DNA of 64,000 nt, from contig CM063500.1 of assembly GCA_032207245.1 (NCBI GenBank), positions 38,498,487 through 38,562,486 of the forward strand. Reading direction: 5' to 3'. Positions 13,149 through 24,209 of this stretch are shown here, in pieces. The notes beneath the pieces were generated by a model. It was given only the letters and a program-made list of their open reading frames with translations, ran no database searches and had not been told where the DNA came from. Every line of letters starts with the position of its first letter. The stretch's first letter is position 1. Source of the DNA: Pardosa pseudoannulata (Eukaryota; Arthropoda; Arachnida; Araneae; Lycosidae). Made by a program: the position numbers and the translations under genes.

Positions 13149-13647
13149 CAGAGATGGGCAAACTGTGGCCTGCAGGCCAACTGGCCCGCCGGAAGATTTT
13201 ATCCAGCCCGCAGATAAAATTTTAAGTTGCGGGTTCGAGGCAAATTAAAAGAAATATATATTTATACATTATACATCCATCTCCTTTTCTACTTTGTTCA
13301 AATATTATATCCCAAATTTATTATCTCATGCCCAGAAGATCAGCAGTATATTTGCTTCTTATATGTGAACAAGTGTTTTTAACTTTGAACCTTAGAAAGA
13401 ATAATTTCAGAAGTAGACTGACAGATGAGTATTTAGCATCGTTCTTTAAAATCAGTACATCTTTATTCGAACCTCAGTATAAGAAACTTTTAAAAATGAA
13501 ATTGCAATTTCATTCATCTCATTAACGTATTTAAACCATTAGGTACTTGTATAAGGTTTTAAAAATTTTAGAAAACTTTATCTTGGTCTGCCAAACATAT
13601 TTTCTTTCAATTTTTGGCCTACAGCCGAAAAAGTTTGTCCATCCCTG
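13149..13647 (+). mobile_element. Short hAT transposon with target-site duplication
   Basis: It starts CAGAGATGGGCAAACTG and ends GTTTGTCCATCCCTG, whose complement starts CAGGGATGGACAAAC, so the terminal repeats are clear. The flanking 8-mers TCTTAGAT (13141-13148) and TGTTAGAT (13648-13655) agree at seven of eight positions, as expected for hAT integration. The element is only about 500 bp and keeps just the end of a transposase (13328-13525). Confidence 0.87.
13328..13525 (+). pseudogene. hAT transposase C-terminal fragment
   Basis: The frame holds ICEQVFLTLNLRKNNFRSRL followed by TDEYLASFFKIST and ends QFHSSH. This is the C-terminal dimerisation region of the hAT group related to domesticated GTF2IRD2/ZBED-type transposases (CEQ-F-L-N, RSRLTDEHL). 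The catalytic N-terminal part is missing, so it is a remnant, in the + orientation within its element. Confidence 0.75.
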
Positions 13648-13828
13648 TGTTAGATCATGAATTTATGTACTTGCTGCATCATTTTTTTTATATGAGGCAA
13701 TGCATGATGTTAATGAGAGCAACATTTCAATTTTTCGTAACATAAAAAATCAAGTTCAATTTTTAATTATGTAATCAGTTACACTAGTTATGCACAGTAG
13801 CCCATTTCTGGAATCTTAGTTGTATATC

Positions 13829-14485
13829 CTAGAGCTGATTATGAACTTATCCTAGAAAATGGAAGTTCTTTATAAATCCCACTATCTTTACTAAAACAAA
13901 AGTTTTCCTTTGAATATGATGCAACGTTTTCTCAAATTCAACATTTTTTTTTCTAATATTTTTGAAGTAAGAAGAAATAAAATAATTATTTTTAGGTACT
14001 GATTAGGTTTAATTTATTATATCTCATATATAAATTTTATTTATATTACAGCAAAAACCATTTGAACTACTACATTGAACTACATAGCTTAACTTGTGAA
14101 CTACATGGAGTTCACAAGTTAAGCTATGCCTGCTTTTGTCATATACAGAGGTTGAAAAAGTATCTGGTTTGATGAATCGATAGCTACATATATTGTACAC
14201 ATGTTAAGATATAATTTAATATTCAGTATCTTCAACCTTCTATTTTTTTGTTGTTGTTGAGACGAGTATGTTGATAGCCAAGGCTTTAAGAATTGTTAAA
14301 AATAATTGTTTCCTTTGTATAGCTGATTCGTTTTCACTGGTTGAAATTTTTAAGTGAATCAGTCTATTCTAGATATGCATTACCTAGAGCTGGTTTCAAA
14401 ATGGAATTTCTGTGTGTAAATCACACTATTTTTACTAAAACAAAAGTTTTCCTTTGAATATGATTTAACATTTTCTCAAATTCAG

Positions 14486-14532
<47 letters not shown>

Positions 14533-14572
14533 AAGTAAGAAGAAACGAAATAATTATTTTTAGGTACTGATG
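13829..14572 (+). repeat. Direct duplication of about 180 bp, two copies
   Basis: The segment 13829-14010 (with AAAACAAAAGTTTTCCTTTG and TTTTTAGGTACTGAT) recurs at 14389-14572. In the second copy a T-tract has expanded to more than 40 bases (14490-14531). Confidence 0.7.
14083..14128. repeat. Perfect 20-bp stem hairpin
   Basis: Bases 14083-14102 (CATAGCTTAACTTGTGAACT) are the exact reverse complement of 14109-14128, with a 6-base loop. Its role is unknown. Confidence 0.8.
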
Positions 14573-14978
14573 TGTGTGAATGCAATAGGTCAAAAACAAG
14601 AGGTAGAAGGATAAAATTTGGTTTTACTTGTATGTGTATAAATTTATCCATGTATAATTACAATAACTCAGCTTACATACTTAGTGACTAATATGGTAAA
14701 CAATGTTTCATAATTTTTCTCAATTTCTTACAGTGATAAAATCAAAATTCACAGAAAAGAGCAGAGATGTTTTGATGACTGTTTGAATGAAGTAAAATAG
14801 TTATATATTTTGTATTTTTATTTTTCCCTAATATTTTCTTCTGAAATTAAATTTTTATCTACCTATGTTTTTACAGGTGAAATAGATGATATAGGAACAG
14901 ACATTTTTAGTAAGATTCCCTCAAATTATAATATATACGTATACTATGCATCTAATGCTTCCACTGCCAGACTAGAAC

Positions 14979-15747
14979 CATGGTTTCTGCACACCTGGAA
15001 AGTCATGGAAAATCATGGATTTAGACAATGGGTTAATTTTGTCATGGGAAGTCTTGATTTTTCAAGTAAAACGAGTAAAAGTCATGGAAAGTCATGAATC
15101 CGCTAAACTACCGATTAAAAAAAAATGCATTGAATTGTTTAATTCTATTTTTACTTTTCATTTGGCTGAAGTTACTGAGTTTGGTATTTATGTATTATCC
15201 TATTGACCATATTGCCAAGTAAAATTTGTAAACTCAAAGCAAGATAACTTAATGGGTGGGTAAATGTATATTATTCTGGTTTTTTCTTAAATTGTAGATT
15301 AAAATTTTATTAATATAATAATTATTTTTTAATAAAAATTAGTCAAGATTTTTACACAAAATATAAATTTATATCTAGGGATATTGTATATAAACATTAT
15401 AGGGTTATATTTCGCTATTATTCATGGTCACCTGGATAATACCAGTGTACCCTGAATTCAAATTGGAAACATTTTGATTGAAAAATTGCTATATGATTAA
15501 ACTTAGGTATGTAGATACAACAATTTATTTTTATGTATGTGAGTTTATTAACACTTATAAAGTAAGTTTATAGTTTTTTTATGATAAAATTCCTGTAATT
15601 TCTCTAAAAGCATATATTTTATTTGTATGTACATCAGAAGTTTTATTCATATATGCTTTAAGGAAAGTTTTTTAAAGTCATGGAAAATGATCTGTTAAAT
15701 CAGGGAAAGTTATGGATTTGAAAAATTTTATTTTGGCAGATACCCTG
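14979..15747 (+). mobile_element. Non-autonomous hAT-like element, copy 1
   Basis: It is a direct copy of 52953-53737, sharing long stretches such as GGAAAGTCATGGAAAATCAT and AAACTTAGGTATGTAGATAC over about 770 bp. The right end is GGCAGATACCCTG, complementary to a CAGGGT terminus; the left end has drifted to CATGGTTTC. No transposase is present. The open frames at 14810-15206 run into this repeat and are not genes. Confidence 0.65.
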
Positions 15748-16054
15748 TAGAATATATGTTTTCGTCATTTATTTTAATCCGTTGTAGATTGCAAAAGAGA
15801 TTGTGTGTTGAAAAATCTTCAGATCTTGTTTTCCTATTTAAATCATTAAATGTATAAGTTCAGAATGTTTAACATGTTATTTTTGTAACTAATATGCTAA
15901 ACATTTGCTTATTAATCTATAAAACTTCTTTTTCCAAAAAATATTTTTGTCCGGAAATTATCAACTTAATATAATTTTAGATATTTAATAGTGATAAGTA
16001 CACTTTACATTTAAAATTATGTAACTACACATTTATGACTCTTTTCTTTACATT
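15748..16054. other. AT-rich DNA, nothing recognised
   Basis: No coding or repeat feature with definable boundaries is visible. Confidence 0.4.
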
Positions 16055-16372
16055 TTAACCCACTGAACGGACGTGTCGACAGGGGTTCGACAGCGAATTC
16101 CTTTTCGAAAACGGACCTGTCGATCCCTTCTCGTTTGCACTTGTATAACACACTTTTGAGGAAAAAAATATTGCAAAGCGATAATAAATGAAAGAAACTA
16201 AATTTGTGTAACGGAACTCCTTTACCTTGCAGGGAAAATAACTTAAAAGTAGCCTGACAACTTTTAAACCAGCAACTCTAGTATGGTACGGTAAGTTCTG
16301 TCTGGAATTTACGAAAAGGGTGACTGTTTTGAAAGGGAAAAAGGTGGAGAGAGTGGTCCGTGGATGGGTTAA
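16055..16372 (+). mobile_element. piggyBac-like MITE, copy 1
   Basis: A 310-bp unit starts CCCACTGAACGGAC and ends GTCCGTGGATGGG, immediately flanked by TTAA at 16055-16058 and 16369-16372. TTAA target duplication and CCC/GGG ends are the hallmarks of piggyBac-type elements. The same unit occurs at 56142-56469 with its own TTAA flanks. No transposase is encoded. Confidence 0.8.
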
Positions 16373-16520
16373 ATTATTTTTTTATTGACAAATTACTCAC
16401 AGTATCAATCTGCTTTATTATTACATTAGATTTGGCCATAACATTTCAGCAATTTTTGTTACTGTTAACCGTAAAAGATCTTAAGGTATTCTTATGAATA
16501 GCATTTCTGAATAATAATAA

Positions 16521-16884
16521 GCCTAACTATGGCTGATTGGTTAGGGTGCTGGCCTTCGGTACTAGAGTTCGTGGGTTCGAATCCCACAGTGGCATGGATG
16601 TTTGTAACCGTTCGGCTTTAAGCTGTAGGTCCCGGTCTCATTAGGCCGAACGATGGCCGAATGGTAGAGCGCTGCTCTTCGGAACCGGAGTTCGCGGGTT
16701 CGAATCCCGCTACTGGCATGGATGTTTGTAGCCGTTCGGAATCGGCTTTAAACTGTAGGTCCCGGTCTCATTAGCCCTCGTGTGCAAAACAGTAGACCGT
16801 AGCGCTCCAAACCAAACCAAACCCGGTCTCATTAGCCCTCGTGTTGCAAAAAGTAGACCGTAGCACTCCAAACCAAACCAAACC
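16521..16884 (+). repeat. Composite tRNA-derived SINE (family 1): two heads and a duplicated tail
   Basis: Two tRNA-like heads with B boxes (GGGTTCGAATCCCAC and GGGTTCGAATCCCGC) lie in tandem at about 16521 and 16645. After the second unit the tail segment from CCGGTCTCATTAGCCCTCG to the CCAAACCAAACC end is repeated. Both heads differ in their anticodon-arm region, so the dimer joins two subfamilies. Similar TGAATAATAA-type sequence on both sides may be the target duplication. Confidence 0.85.
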
Positions 16885-17383
16885 TGAATACTAATAATAA
16901 TAATAAAGAGAATATCATTAGTAAGTGTAAATAAAGTAAAGTAGTAATAAGAAAGTTACTACAGATTAGAATTAACACTTGCATTTTTCTTTTTTAAAAA
17001 ACTAAAAAAAAAAAATGGTTTTTAAAATTAAAATTATGATTCTTTTGAACATTTCTACCAGGGAGTGTGATATTCATTTTTGCAGGATATAAAAATGTAA
17101 TAACTGCTGTAAAAAATTTCATATTATACAAAATATTATTAAGTAGTAGTTTTTTAGAAAGTCATGGTGATAAAACTCACAATTTTTAATTTTTCAAATT
17201 GTACTTTCGTTACTTATTAATAAATAAATAAAACATGTTAACAGGACAAATTAAGGTTTTTTTTTCACTGTTTGAAATTAATTTATTTTTTATGAGAGAT
17301 ACATTTCAATATATGTATTGAATGAAACCTTATATTAAATAATTGTTTGTATTGAAACTCAATATTTTTTTTATTTTCTTTAG
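16885..17383. other. Intron sequence before the first zinc-finger exon
   Basis: AT-rich, ending in the polypyrimidine tract and AG of the 17384 acceptor. No other feature is seen. Confidence 0.5.
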
Positions 17384-17631
17384 ATTCTCTACATTATACA
17401 GATACTTTAATACAAAAGAAAAACCTTCTCCAGTCTTCTAATGCAAAAGTTTCCAAAGAACGCCCTTTTGTATGCACTATTTGTAGTAAAGGTTTTACAT
17501 ATAAGCATCACTTAAATGGACATATGAATATTCATACAGGTTCTAAGCCATTTCAATGTACCATTTGTTTCAAGCAATTTGCTGATCGTTCAAACTGTAA
17601 AAGGCATTACTTTACTCATTTGTCAAAATAG
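17384..17631 (+). CDS. Alternative 3'-terminal exon with two C2H2 zinc fingers (exon 1 of the visible array)
   Basis: The exon follows an acceptor ending TTTTCTTTAG and opens with two bases (AT) that complete a split codon, most simply GAT (Asp). It then reads 81 codons to TAG. Two classical fingers are visible, both C-x2-C-x12-H-x3-H: one starting CTICSKGF and one starting CTICFKQF, joined by a near-canonical linker (HTGSKPF). Such fingers bind DNA in the nucleus. About 30 residues before the first finger hold no cysteine pair, so this exon lacks the N-terminal finger that the other five carry. Its last finger resembles the third finger of the class B exons (SNCKRH). No start codon is plausible, so it must be spliced to an upstream exon outside the window. 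An AATAAA lies 22 bases after the stop. The family resemblance is to BTB-zinc-finger genes with alternative C-terminal exons; the exact gene is not identifiable here. Confidence 0.85.
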
Positions 17632-19090
17632 ATGACAAGATTTATGTATGAAAATAAAATATTGATTACAAGTCATTTGAAATGGAAATTTATTAATATG
17701 TGGGACACAATATTAGTTTTTATTTTACATGAATTTCAAAAAGGATATTCAGCATTATTAATTTAAATAATTTTTCTGTTACCAATAAAACTTGCAATTT
17801 AAAAAAAAAAATTATTTTTATTTATTCATTATAAAATTATGCTTATACTAAAAGTATTTTATTAATTTTTTAAGTTTAAAATGTATAGCATGAAATATAA
17901 AGATGTATTCAGTACTATAATTTGGATATTTATGATTTATGATTGACTTTAGTTAATACCTTTATTTTAACTGGAGTTAGGTATTGACTGCTTTAAGTAC
18001 TAGAAAAATCTTTAAAGCCTTTGGCATTTTAACTTCTTCATATTAAATAATCATTTGCTTTTAGGGTGCTTCAACACCCTTATACCTAATTAAAACAAAC
18101 TTATACAGATTATAAAAACAATTTGGTGTAAGACACATTTATCTTTTATTTACTGAATTTCAAACAAAATTCTTACTTAAAAATAAATTTAAATGTTTTG
18201 TGACATTTTGTAAGAAGTAATTTAATTAATCTGATATAAAATAATTAATGACAGGTTTAAATTTTAACTTAAATGGGCAAAAAACATTTTAGATTTTTTT
18301 TTTTTTTTAGTTTTTTGTACTGGAATATAACACACTTTTTTGCAGTTTAGCCTCTATAATTATACTGTATTAGTTATTGACTCTTAACAAAATGTATCTG
18401 CAACTTCTTCAAGACATTGTTAGCTGATTAAAGTTACATCAAAATTGTGCTTAAAAACTGTTAGTGAATGATGACTTGTTCTGAATTTGGTTGATTCATT
18501 TATTATTGTTGTTATTGTACTATAATTACTGAAGAAATGTGTTTTTATTTCAATCTCTGAGACATAAAGCATTTACTAGACGAATATATATTCATGCCTT
18601 TAGATATTATCTTTCAACATGTTACTGTTGTTAAAGAAAACGTTTCATTTAATTTTTATATTTAATATTTCTAGGTATTTTGTTTGGTTATGTGAAACTA
18701 TTTAATTTATTGTTTATGATGTCATGTAAAAATATGCTGTTTTGGTTCTGTTTTATTATAATTACATACTATATGATTATATTTGTATAATTTTATATGA
18801 AATTAATCTTTATGTCTACAGTTTCAATTTTTGATATTAATACATGAAGAAGACTAAAAATGTTTTGTATAATTTAATTGTATACCTTGCATCTATTTTA
18901 GCCTTGCTTCTGAATAATTGGTAAAAATACAATGTATTTAACTACTGATTTTGAAAAAAAAAAATGCAGAAGGACTTATCTTAAACTTTAGTGAAACCTT
19001 AAAGTGAAATGCATTATAAGTAATATACGTATATGAAAAATCATAGTATATTTTTATTCCTACCAAGAGAATATGTACAATTATGTAGAG
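17632..19090. other. 3' flank and intron after the 17384 exon
   Basis: Contains candidate polyadenylation signals near its start and otherwise AT-rich sequence without recognisable genes or elements. Confidence 0.4.
17653..17658 (+). promoter_or_regulatory. Candidate polyadenylation signal for the 17384 exon
   Basis: AATAAA lies 22 bases after the stop codon. A second copy is at 17784-17789. Such hexamers are common in AT-rich DNA, so position relative to the stop is the only support. Confidence 0.4.
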
Positions 19091-19106
19091 CAGTGGTTCT
19101 CAAAGA

Positions 19107-19151
<45 letters not shown>

Positions 19152-19916
19152 TTTTGGGTCTGTGCTGTAGAATTGCTGAAAAATGTCTCCAAATATAAAG
19201 ATATAGTTACTCTGTTATACTACTTAATTACAGTTATGCTTCTCTTTCTGTCAACTGACCATTAAGTAAATTGACAGTAGTATTTCTTGCAAAGAGTAGC
19301 CATCTACTATTTGTAACCAGGCTGTAGATAGTTTTTGCAAACACAATAAATGTTTGTATGACTATACAGTTTTTACTAGAAGCAATTTCATTAAGTATAG
19401 CGAACATTATAGAGATTGTCACTTTTTACTGTAAATAAAATAGTTGATTTAACAATTAGTTTATATATGGTAAGCAATGGTAGCTAATAAAGTATTCCTT
19501 GCTACAGAATTTACTTATAATTAATTTTGAAATATTAAAAATGGATGTTATGTACATATTTCTTATTAAATACATCAAAAAATTATGTTTCTAAAAAAAT
19601 AAATAACGAAGAACTCTATTTAGAAGTAAGAAAAAATTAAGTGCAAGTAAGACAACAAAATCATGACCTTTTCGTGAATATAATAAAAATTATTTTAGCT
19701 TCAATTATATTTGGACTGAATGTTTCAATTATTCCTGTCAATATATTTAAAACGAGGATACAAAATGGCTATTAAGACATTTTTTGTGATATATTTTCCG
19801 AGCATAACCTTTTTCAATAATGTGTAATGTACTTCTCAAAAATTCACATTTAGTGTACCAGCAGTTATTTGTAGGATTTTAGGTGAAGCTCAACATCAAA
19901 AGTTTGGGAACCACTG
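19091..19916. mobile_element. Non-autonomous hAT element (CAGTGGTTC type)
   Basis: It begins CAGTGGTTCTCAAAG and ends TTTGGGAACCACTG; the complement of the end begins CAGTGGTTCCCAAAC, the terminus of Charlie/Tip100-like hAT elements. Flanking 8-mers ATGTAGAG and CTGTAGAT agree at six positions. The interior has an (AT)n tract at 19112-19146 and no recognisable transposase. Confidence 0.8.
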
Positions 19917-20287
19917 CTGTAGATAGTTAAAAAAAGATAAATTCAGATTTACTTTTGAAATACTTTTAACTATTTATTTGGTTTTTAGTATTCTGACATA
20001 CCACTGCCTTAAACTAAAGAGAAGTATGTATTATGAATTGAGCAAGAAAAATCCTAGTAAATATTAACTTATTTTTCTCTCTGTAGAGAATGTTAATTAT
20101 TTTTTAGACAGAAGAAAATAATTTTTTATATACTTTATGTAGATTTCAACAATTTTCTTGTCTGTCTTTCTATTTTGTTATATCGTCAGATTTATAAATA
20201 AAATGATATTTTTATCATTTCTTTTTCTGAAATGGGAAATAGACTATCAAAAACTCATGATGGTGGATTCTTTTTTTTATTTTTCAG

Positions 20288-20580
20288 ATTCCAATGTGTT
20301 GATAAATGTAAAAAATGATGGAAAGAAATTTCAATGCAGCTATTGTTTCTATTCTTCAGATAATTGCTCTAACTGGAAAAGACATCTTATGGTTCATACT
20401 CAAGAGAGACCATTTATGTGCCAGATTTGTAAAAAGACTTTCAACCATAAAGTTGGACTTCAAAATCATAAGTACATTCACCTTGGTCAAAAGCCTTATA
20501 ATTGTAAACTGTGCTCTCGAGATTTCGCCACAAAATCAAATTATAGGAGGCATCTAGCAACACACCATAGTGCTTTCTAA
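20288..20580 (+). CDS. Alternative 3'-terminal exon with three C2H2 zinc fingers, class A
   Basis: A strong acceptor (T-rich tract then TTTTCAG) is followed by AT plus 97 codons including TAA, the same phase as the other exons. Three fingers are visible: the first begins CSYCFYSS and contains SNWKRH, the second begins CQICKKTF, and the third begins CKLCSRDF and ends with a HATHH-like tail. The links HTQERPFMC and HLGQKPYNC are close to the usual inter-finger linker. The open frame runs back through the acceptor to 20158, but the upstream part is low-complexity and intronic. By eye about three quarters of the residues match the exon at 57895, so the two are paralogous exons of one class. The likely role is an alternative DNA-binding end of a nuclear transcription factor; the common N-terminal part is not in the window. 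Confidence 0.87.
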
Positions 20581-20633
20581 AATGTTTTCAGAATATTAAC
20601 AGATGTGGATAATTTTTGTTTCACACTTTCATG

Positions 20634-20639
20634 AATAAA
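20634..20639 (+). promoter_or_regulatory. Candidate polyadenylation signal for the 20288 exon
   Basis: AATAAA occurs 54 bases after the TAA stop, a suitable distance for a terminal exon. Confidence 0.4.
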
Positions 20640-20900
20640 AATTTTATGTATTATAGTATTTTTAAGTGAATTTGATGATATTTTTGTTTTGTCTGTCATA
20701 TTTTTACAGTGAAACCTTTAAGTATCATTCCTGTATTATTTGTTGTCCCTCATTGATAGTTTGATTCATTTGTTTGAGTTTATCCCCATGGAACCAATGT
20801 TATTTTTTCCTAAATTCTTTGTTTTCCCTCATCTGATGTTGAACTATTTCAGTACTGTCACATCGTCTTCCTAGATATATCATTTTTGTGATACTTGAGT

Positions 20901-21050
20901 TAGTTTAATTTGGAGTGCAATTTATATTTTTTGCTTCAGGGGGTCTAAAGAGACTGGGATTTACTGCTTAAAGTCAATTCCAAATGACTATGAACATCAA
21001 TGCCATGATGGTATTCAAACCCACAAACTTGGGTACTGAAGAGCACTGCC
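20901..21050 (-). repeat. Degraded tRNA-derived SINE (family 1)
   Basis: On the minus strand a B-box-like GGGTTTGAATACC is followed by body sequence related to GGAATTGACTTTAAGCAG and a decayed tail. Many differences from the intact copies mark it as old. Confidence 0.6.
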
Positions 21051-21314
21051 AATTTTTGTCATTATTTAGTACTAAGGATCATTAGTATTATTTAGTGTGT
21101 TTATAAGAATGTTTGGAGGTCTAGCAAACAGCAAAAAGATTTCTGGCTCATTAGGGGTTTCTAAGACCAGCAAACAGTCACCTAACATTTAATATCAAGG
21201 CTGTAATTGTTATTCAAAATGAAAATTCAAAATTTTGTTACAATGTAAGGATTAAATTTGCCTATAAGTATTTTCATATGCTGCCGAATATCATTCTGTA
21301 TAATAATTGTTTTA

Positions 21315-22052
21315 CACTCTGTATCGGTTATATGGTCAGCTCAGCAGTCCAGAAAAATCAGACCATATAAGCAGGGTAACCATATATGTGGAACAATACA
21401 ACCCTATTGAATTGTGGCAGGATTATATTCACCTATCAAAATACTAATAAACAAATAATTATACTTTTAAGAACATTTTAAAAATTAATTCGAGAAGTAA
21501 AAACTACATTAAAAATATGCAATATTTTTTTTGGGGGGGGAGGAAATTTATTAGCTTACCTTACTAATCAAAGTACAGCACGCGTGCATTCATGTTCAAT
21601 GTATTTAAAAATAATCGGATAAGTTTGCTTCCTTTTGTTGGTTGTTAACACAAATTTTTCTATGTCCCTAATAGCTTTTAAATGATCATCTGCTTCTTCG
21701 GAATTAGTAAAAGAACACCTGGGGTCATGTATGAGAAGATAACTTCAACCAATAAACAGACAGATGTCCACTTGTTATCAGTGGAAGACGAGAACTGAGA
21801 GAGGTGGAAAACTCCGATGATGAGTCTACAACAAACAAGAAAGAGAGGAAAATAAAGGCTTGAATTCAGATCCTCTCCAATTTTGCATTGACTTCTTAAA
21901 AAAAAAAAAAATATTTGTTGAAAACATGAAACTGACCATATAATTGGTAACAAGAAAAAGAAAATGACTGCATAAGAGGTGCGCTTTAACACTTGTTCTT
22001 TATTAAGTTAGACAGGACTTCAGAAAAATGACCATATAGCCGGTACTGACTG
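21315..22052. mobile_element. pogo/Tigger-like DNA transposon remnant
   Basis: The left end (CACTCTGTATCGGTTATATG) and the complement of the right end (CAGTCAGTACCGGCTATATG) match at most positions, and both are flanked by TA, the usual target of Tc1/mariner and pogo elements. CAGTC-type ends point to the pogo/Tigger branch. The interior minus-strand frame at 21678-21992 shows no motif I can identify as transposase. Confidence 0.65.
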
Positions 22053-22695
22053 TATAGCATAAATTTATGTAAACATACATAATTAATAGATGAAAATTTC
22101 TGTTTAAGTTATATTATTTCAGGGAGATTCAGATTTATATGACACCCACCCCCTGTGGGTACAGTCTTATCTAGTGGGTGACCTATTCATAAGTACAAAT
22201 CAAGATCATGGGGAAGGAGGGAAAAAGAAAAACACAGACCTGAATCATTGTCCAGTTTTTCTGAAACACATCAGACTTTGTCGGAATTAAAATCATTTAT
22301 ATATGGGCACAGTGACAGTGATAGTATATTTGCAGAGGTAGAGGTGATAGAATGCTCATTCATTGCAAACAGGCGATCAACTTGTAGAAAGCAAGTATCA
22401 ATCATTATATATTTTTAAAATGTTAGGAATTTTTTTAAATAATAATTTATATTTTATATAATTTCTACATCCATTTCCTGCTTCCATCATTTTCCATTTC
22501 TATCTTGAGAAATTATTGTCCAAGGTTCCACTGTACATATATTTCAGTTATTATATATGTCTTAGTAAAAAAGTTTGTTGCTATGCTGAATGTAACTTGA
22601 TTTTTTAGATGTTTTCTGTACAACTTATTTAAATATTATAAGTTATATGAAAAATAAATTTTATATATATATATTATATCAAGTAATTCAAGTAT

Positions 22696-22742
<47 letters not shown>

Positions 22743-22948
22743 CATAAAGAAAGAGGAGTATAGTTGATTTTATGTTTTTTATACTTTAAATCCATAGTAA
22801 TAAATTCTTATTATTTAGATTATGGAAAATAAAATTTAGAAGTCAATGAAAGTTGAAAAATGTTGCATGTACATTTTAATGTAAATAAGACAAAAAGACA
22901 GAAAAATCTTCTTCTGTCTCTCTCTCAAAGTAGAGAACATACCTATAG
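22053..22948. other. AT-rich intron DNA
   Basis: Holds an (AT)n tract at about 22702-22738. No exon or bounded element is visible. Confidence 0.4.
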
Positions 22949-24190
22949 CAGAGTTGGTAAAAATCTTAATTTTTTTTAAGTTCTGTTTATTAGATTTTTA
23001 AAATTTATATTGTATTTTTTTATTTTTAAAAAGTTAATTTCAATTTAAGATTTTTAACTGAAGATTAAATTTATGATTATTGATTAAATTTTCACTAGCC
23101 TATTTGCTTTATTATGTGTGCTATTATTTGCATATCACCAATTATGTATAAAATACATGGAATATGATTTTTGTTATCTCTCTCTCCGCAAACTTTTACA
23201 AACTGTTCTCATTTTTGTTCATTATTTACAATTATAAATTATTTATTTTTAAGCACTAGAATTTAAATAAACACAAAAAGGTGTAAGGAAAAATATGTGA
23301 ACTGATTTAATGACAATATACAATATTATATGCACTCTTTACTTAAAGTATTTAAATGAGTTTTAGAAATAAATAAAATCAAGTATCAATACCAAGGACA
23401 AAATTACAAATACCAATTCAAAAGTAATAATAATTAACCATTATTTAGTCCTTTAAAAAAGAAAAAAAAACCTTAAATGCTTTTAGTCTATGTGGTTGAA
23501 TGGATTAAATCAAATATATAAATCAAAGTTGGAAAATACTTTTTATATAGCAACTGTATTCTTATATAACATTGCTCTTCTTTTCAAAATTCATACAGTG
23601 TGAAAACAGAATGATTTTTTTAATTGTTGATTTAAAAAATAAAATCCAGTAGTTTAAAAATTCACTACTTAAGCCAAATTTGCCAATTATTTTTAAAAAG
23701 AGTAGGTTAGCAAGTTGTAGATTATATGTAGAGGGGAGGATAAATGTAGATAGATTTTTATTTATTTCTATGAAATAGATACAACCTTACATACATATTA
23801 CTAGGCAACTTTGTTTTCTCTACATTATGCATCATGATAGGTCAGATTAATAAATAATCATTATACTTTTATATTACTTTTATTGAATAATTTTGTTCAT
23901 AGTTATAGCTAGTTGCCAATGAAAATTTGGTTGGAAAATTTTTAAATGTCCAGTTATTTTTCTCCTCTAAAATAATAAATATATAAATTATTAAGCACAA
24001 GAATGACTTTATATTTAAAAAACATTATCACAATTTATAAAAAAATGTATAATAATAATATTTATTTATTTGATAAAGCAAATGTTTGTGAATTGATAAT
24101 GCACTTGTGGGCTACAAAACTTAGATGTCTACTTGCTGCATTTTGGTAACTCCCGATTTATATCTAGGTGATATAAATTAACCAACCCTG
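22949..24190. mobile_element. Non-autonomous hAT element of 1.24 kb
   Basis: It begins CAGAGTTGGTAAAAATC and ends AATTAACCAACCCTG, whose complement begins CAGGGTTGGTTAATT. The flanking 8-mers ACCTATAG (22941-22948) and ACCTATAA (24191-24198) match at seven of eight positions, the hAT target-duplication length. No transposase motif is seen in its AT-rich interior. Confidence 0.82.
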
Positions 24191-24209
24191 ACCTATAATA
24201 CTCAATATG

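Noticed and set aside
16521..16760. Possible tRNA genes (A and B boxes present)
   Set aside because: The heads belong to a dispersed SINE with a common body and tail and do not form a standard tRNA.
20158..20287. N-terminal extension of the 20288 zinc-finger frame from an upstream ATG
   Set aside because: The upstream part is low-complexity, crosses the strong acceptor, and has no counterpart in the other exons.
21678..21992. A 104-residue minus-strand frame
   Set aside because: It is hydrophobic and Phe-rich from AT bias, inside a pogo-like remnant, with no transposase motif.
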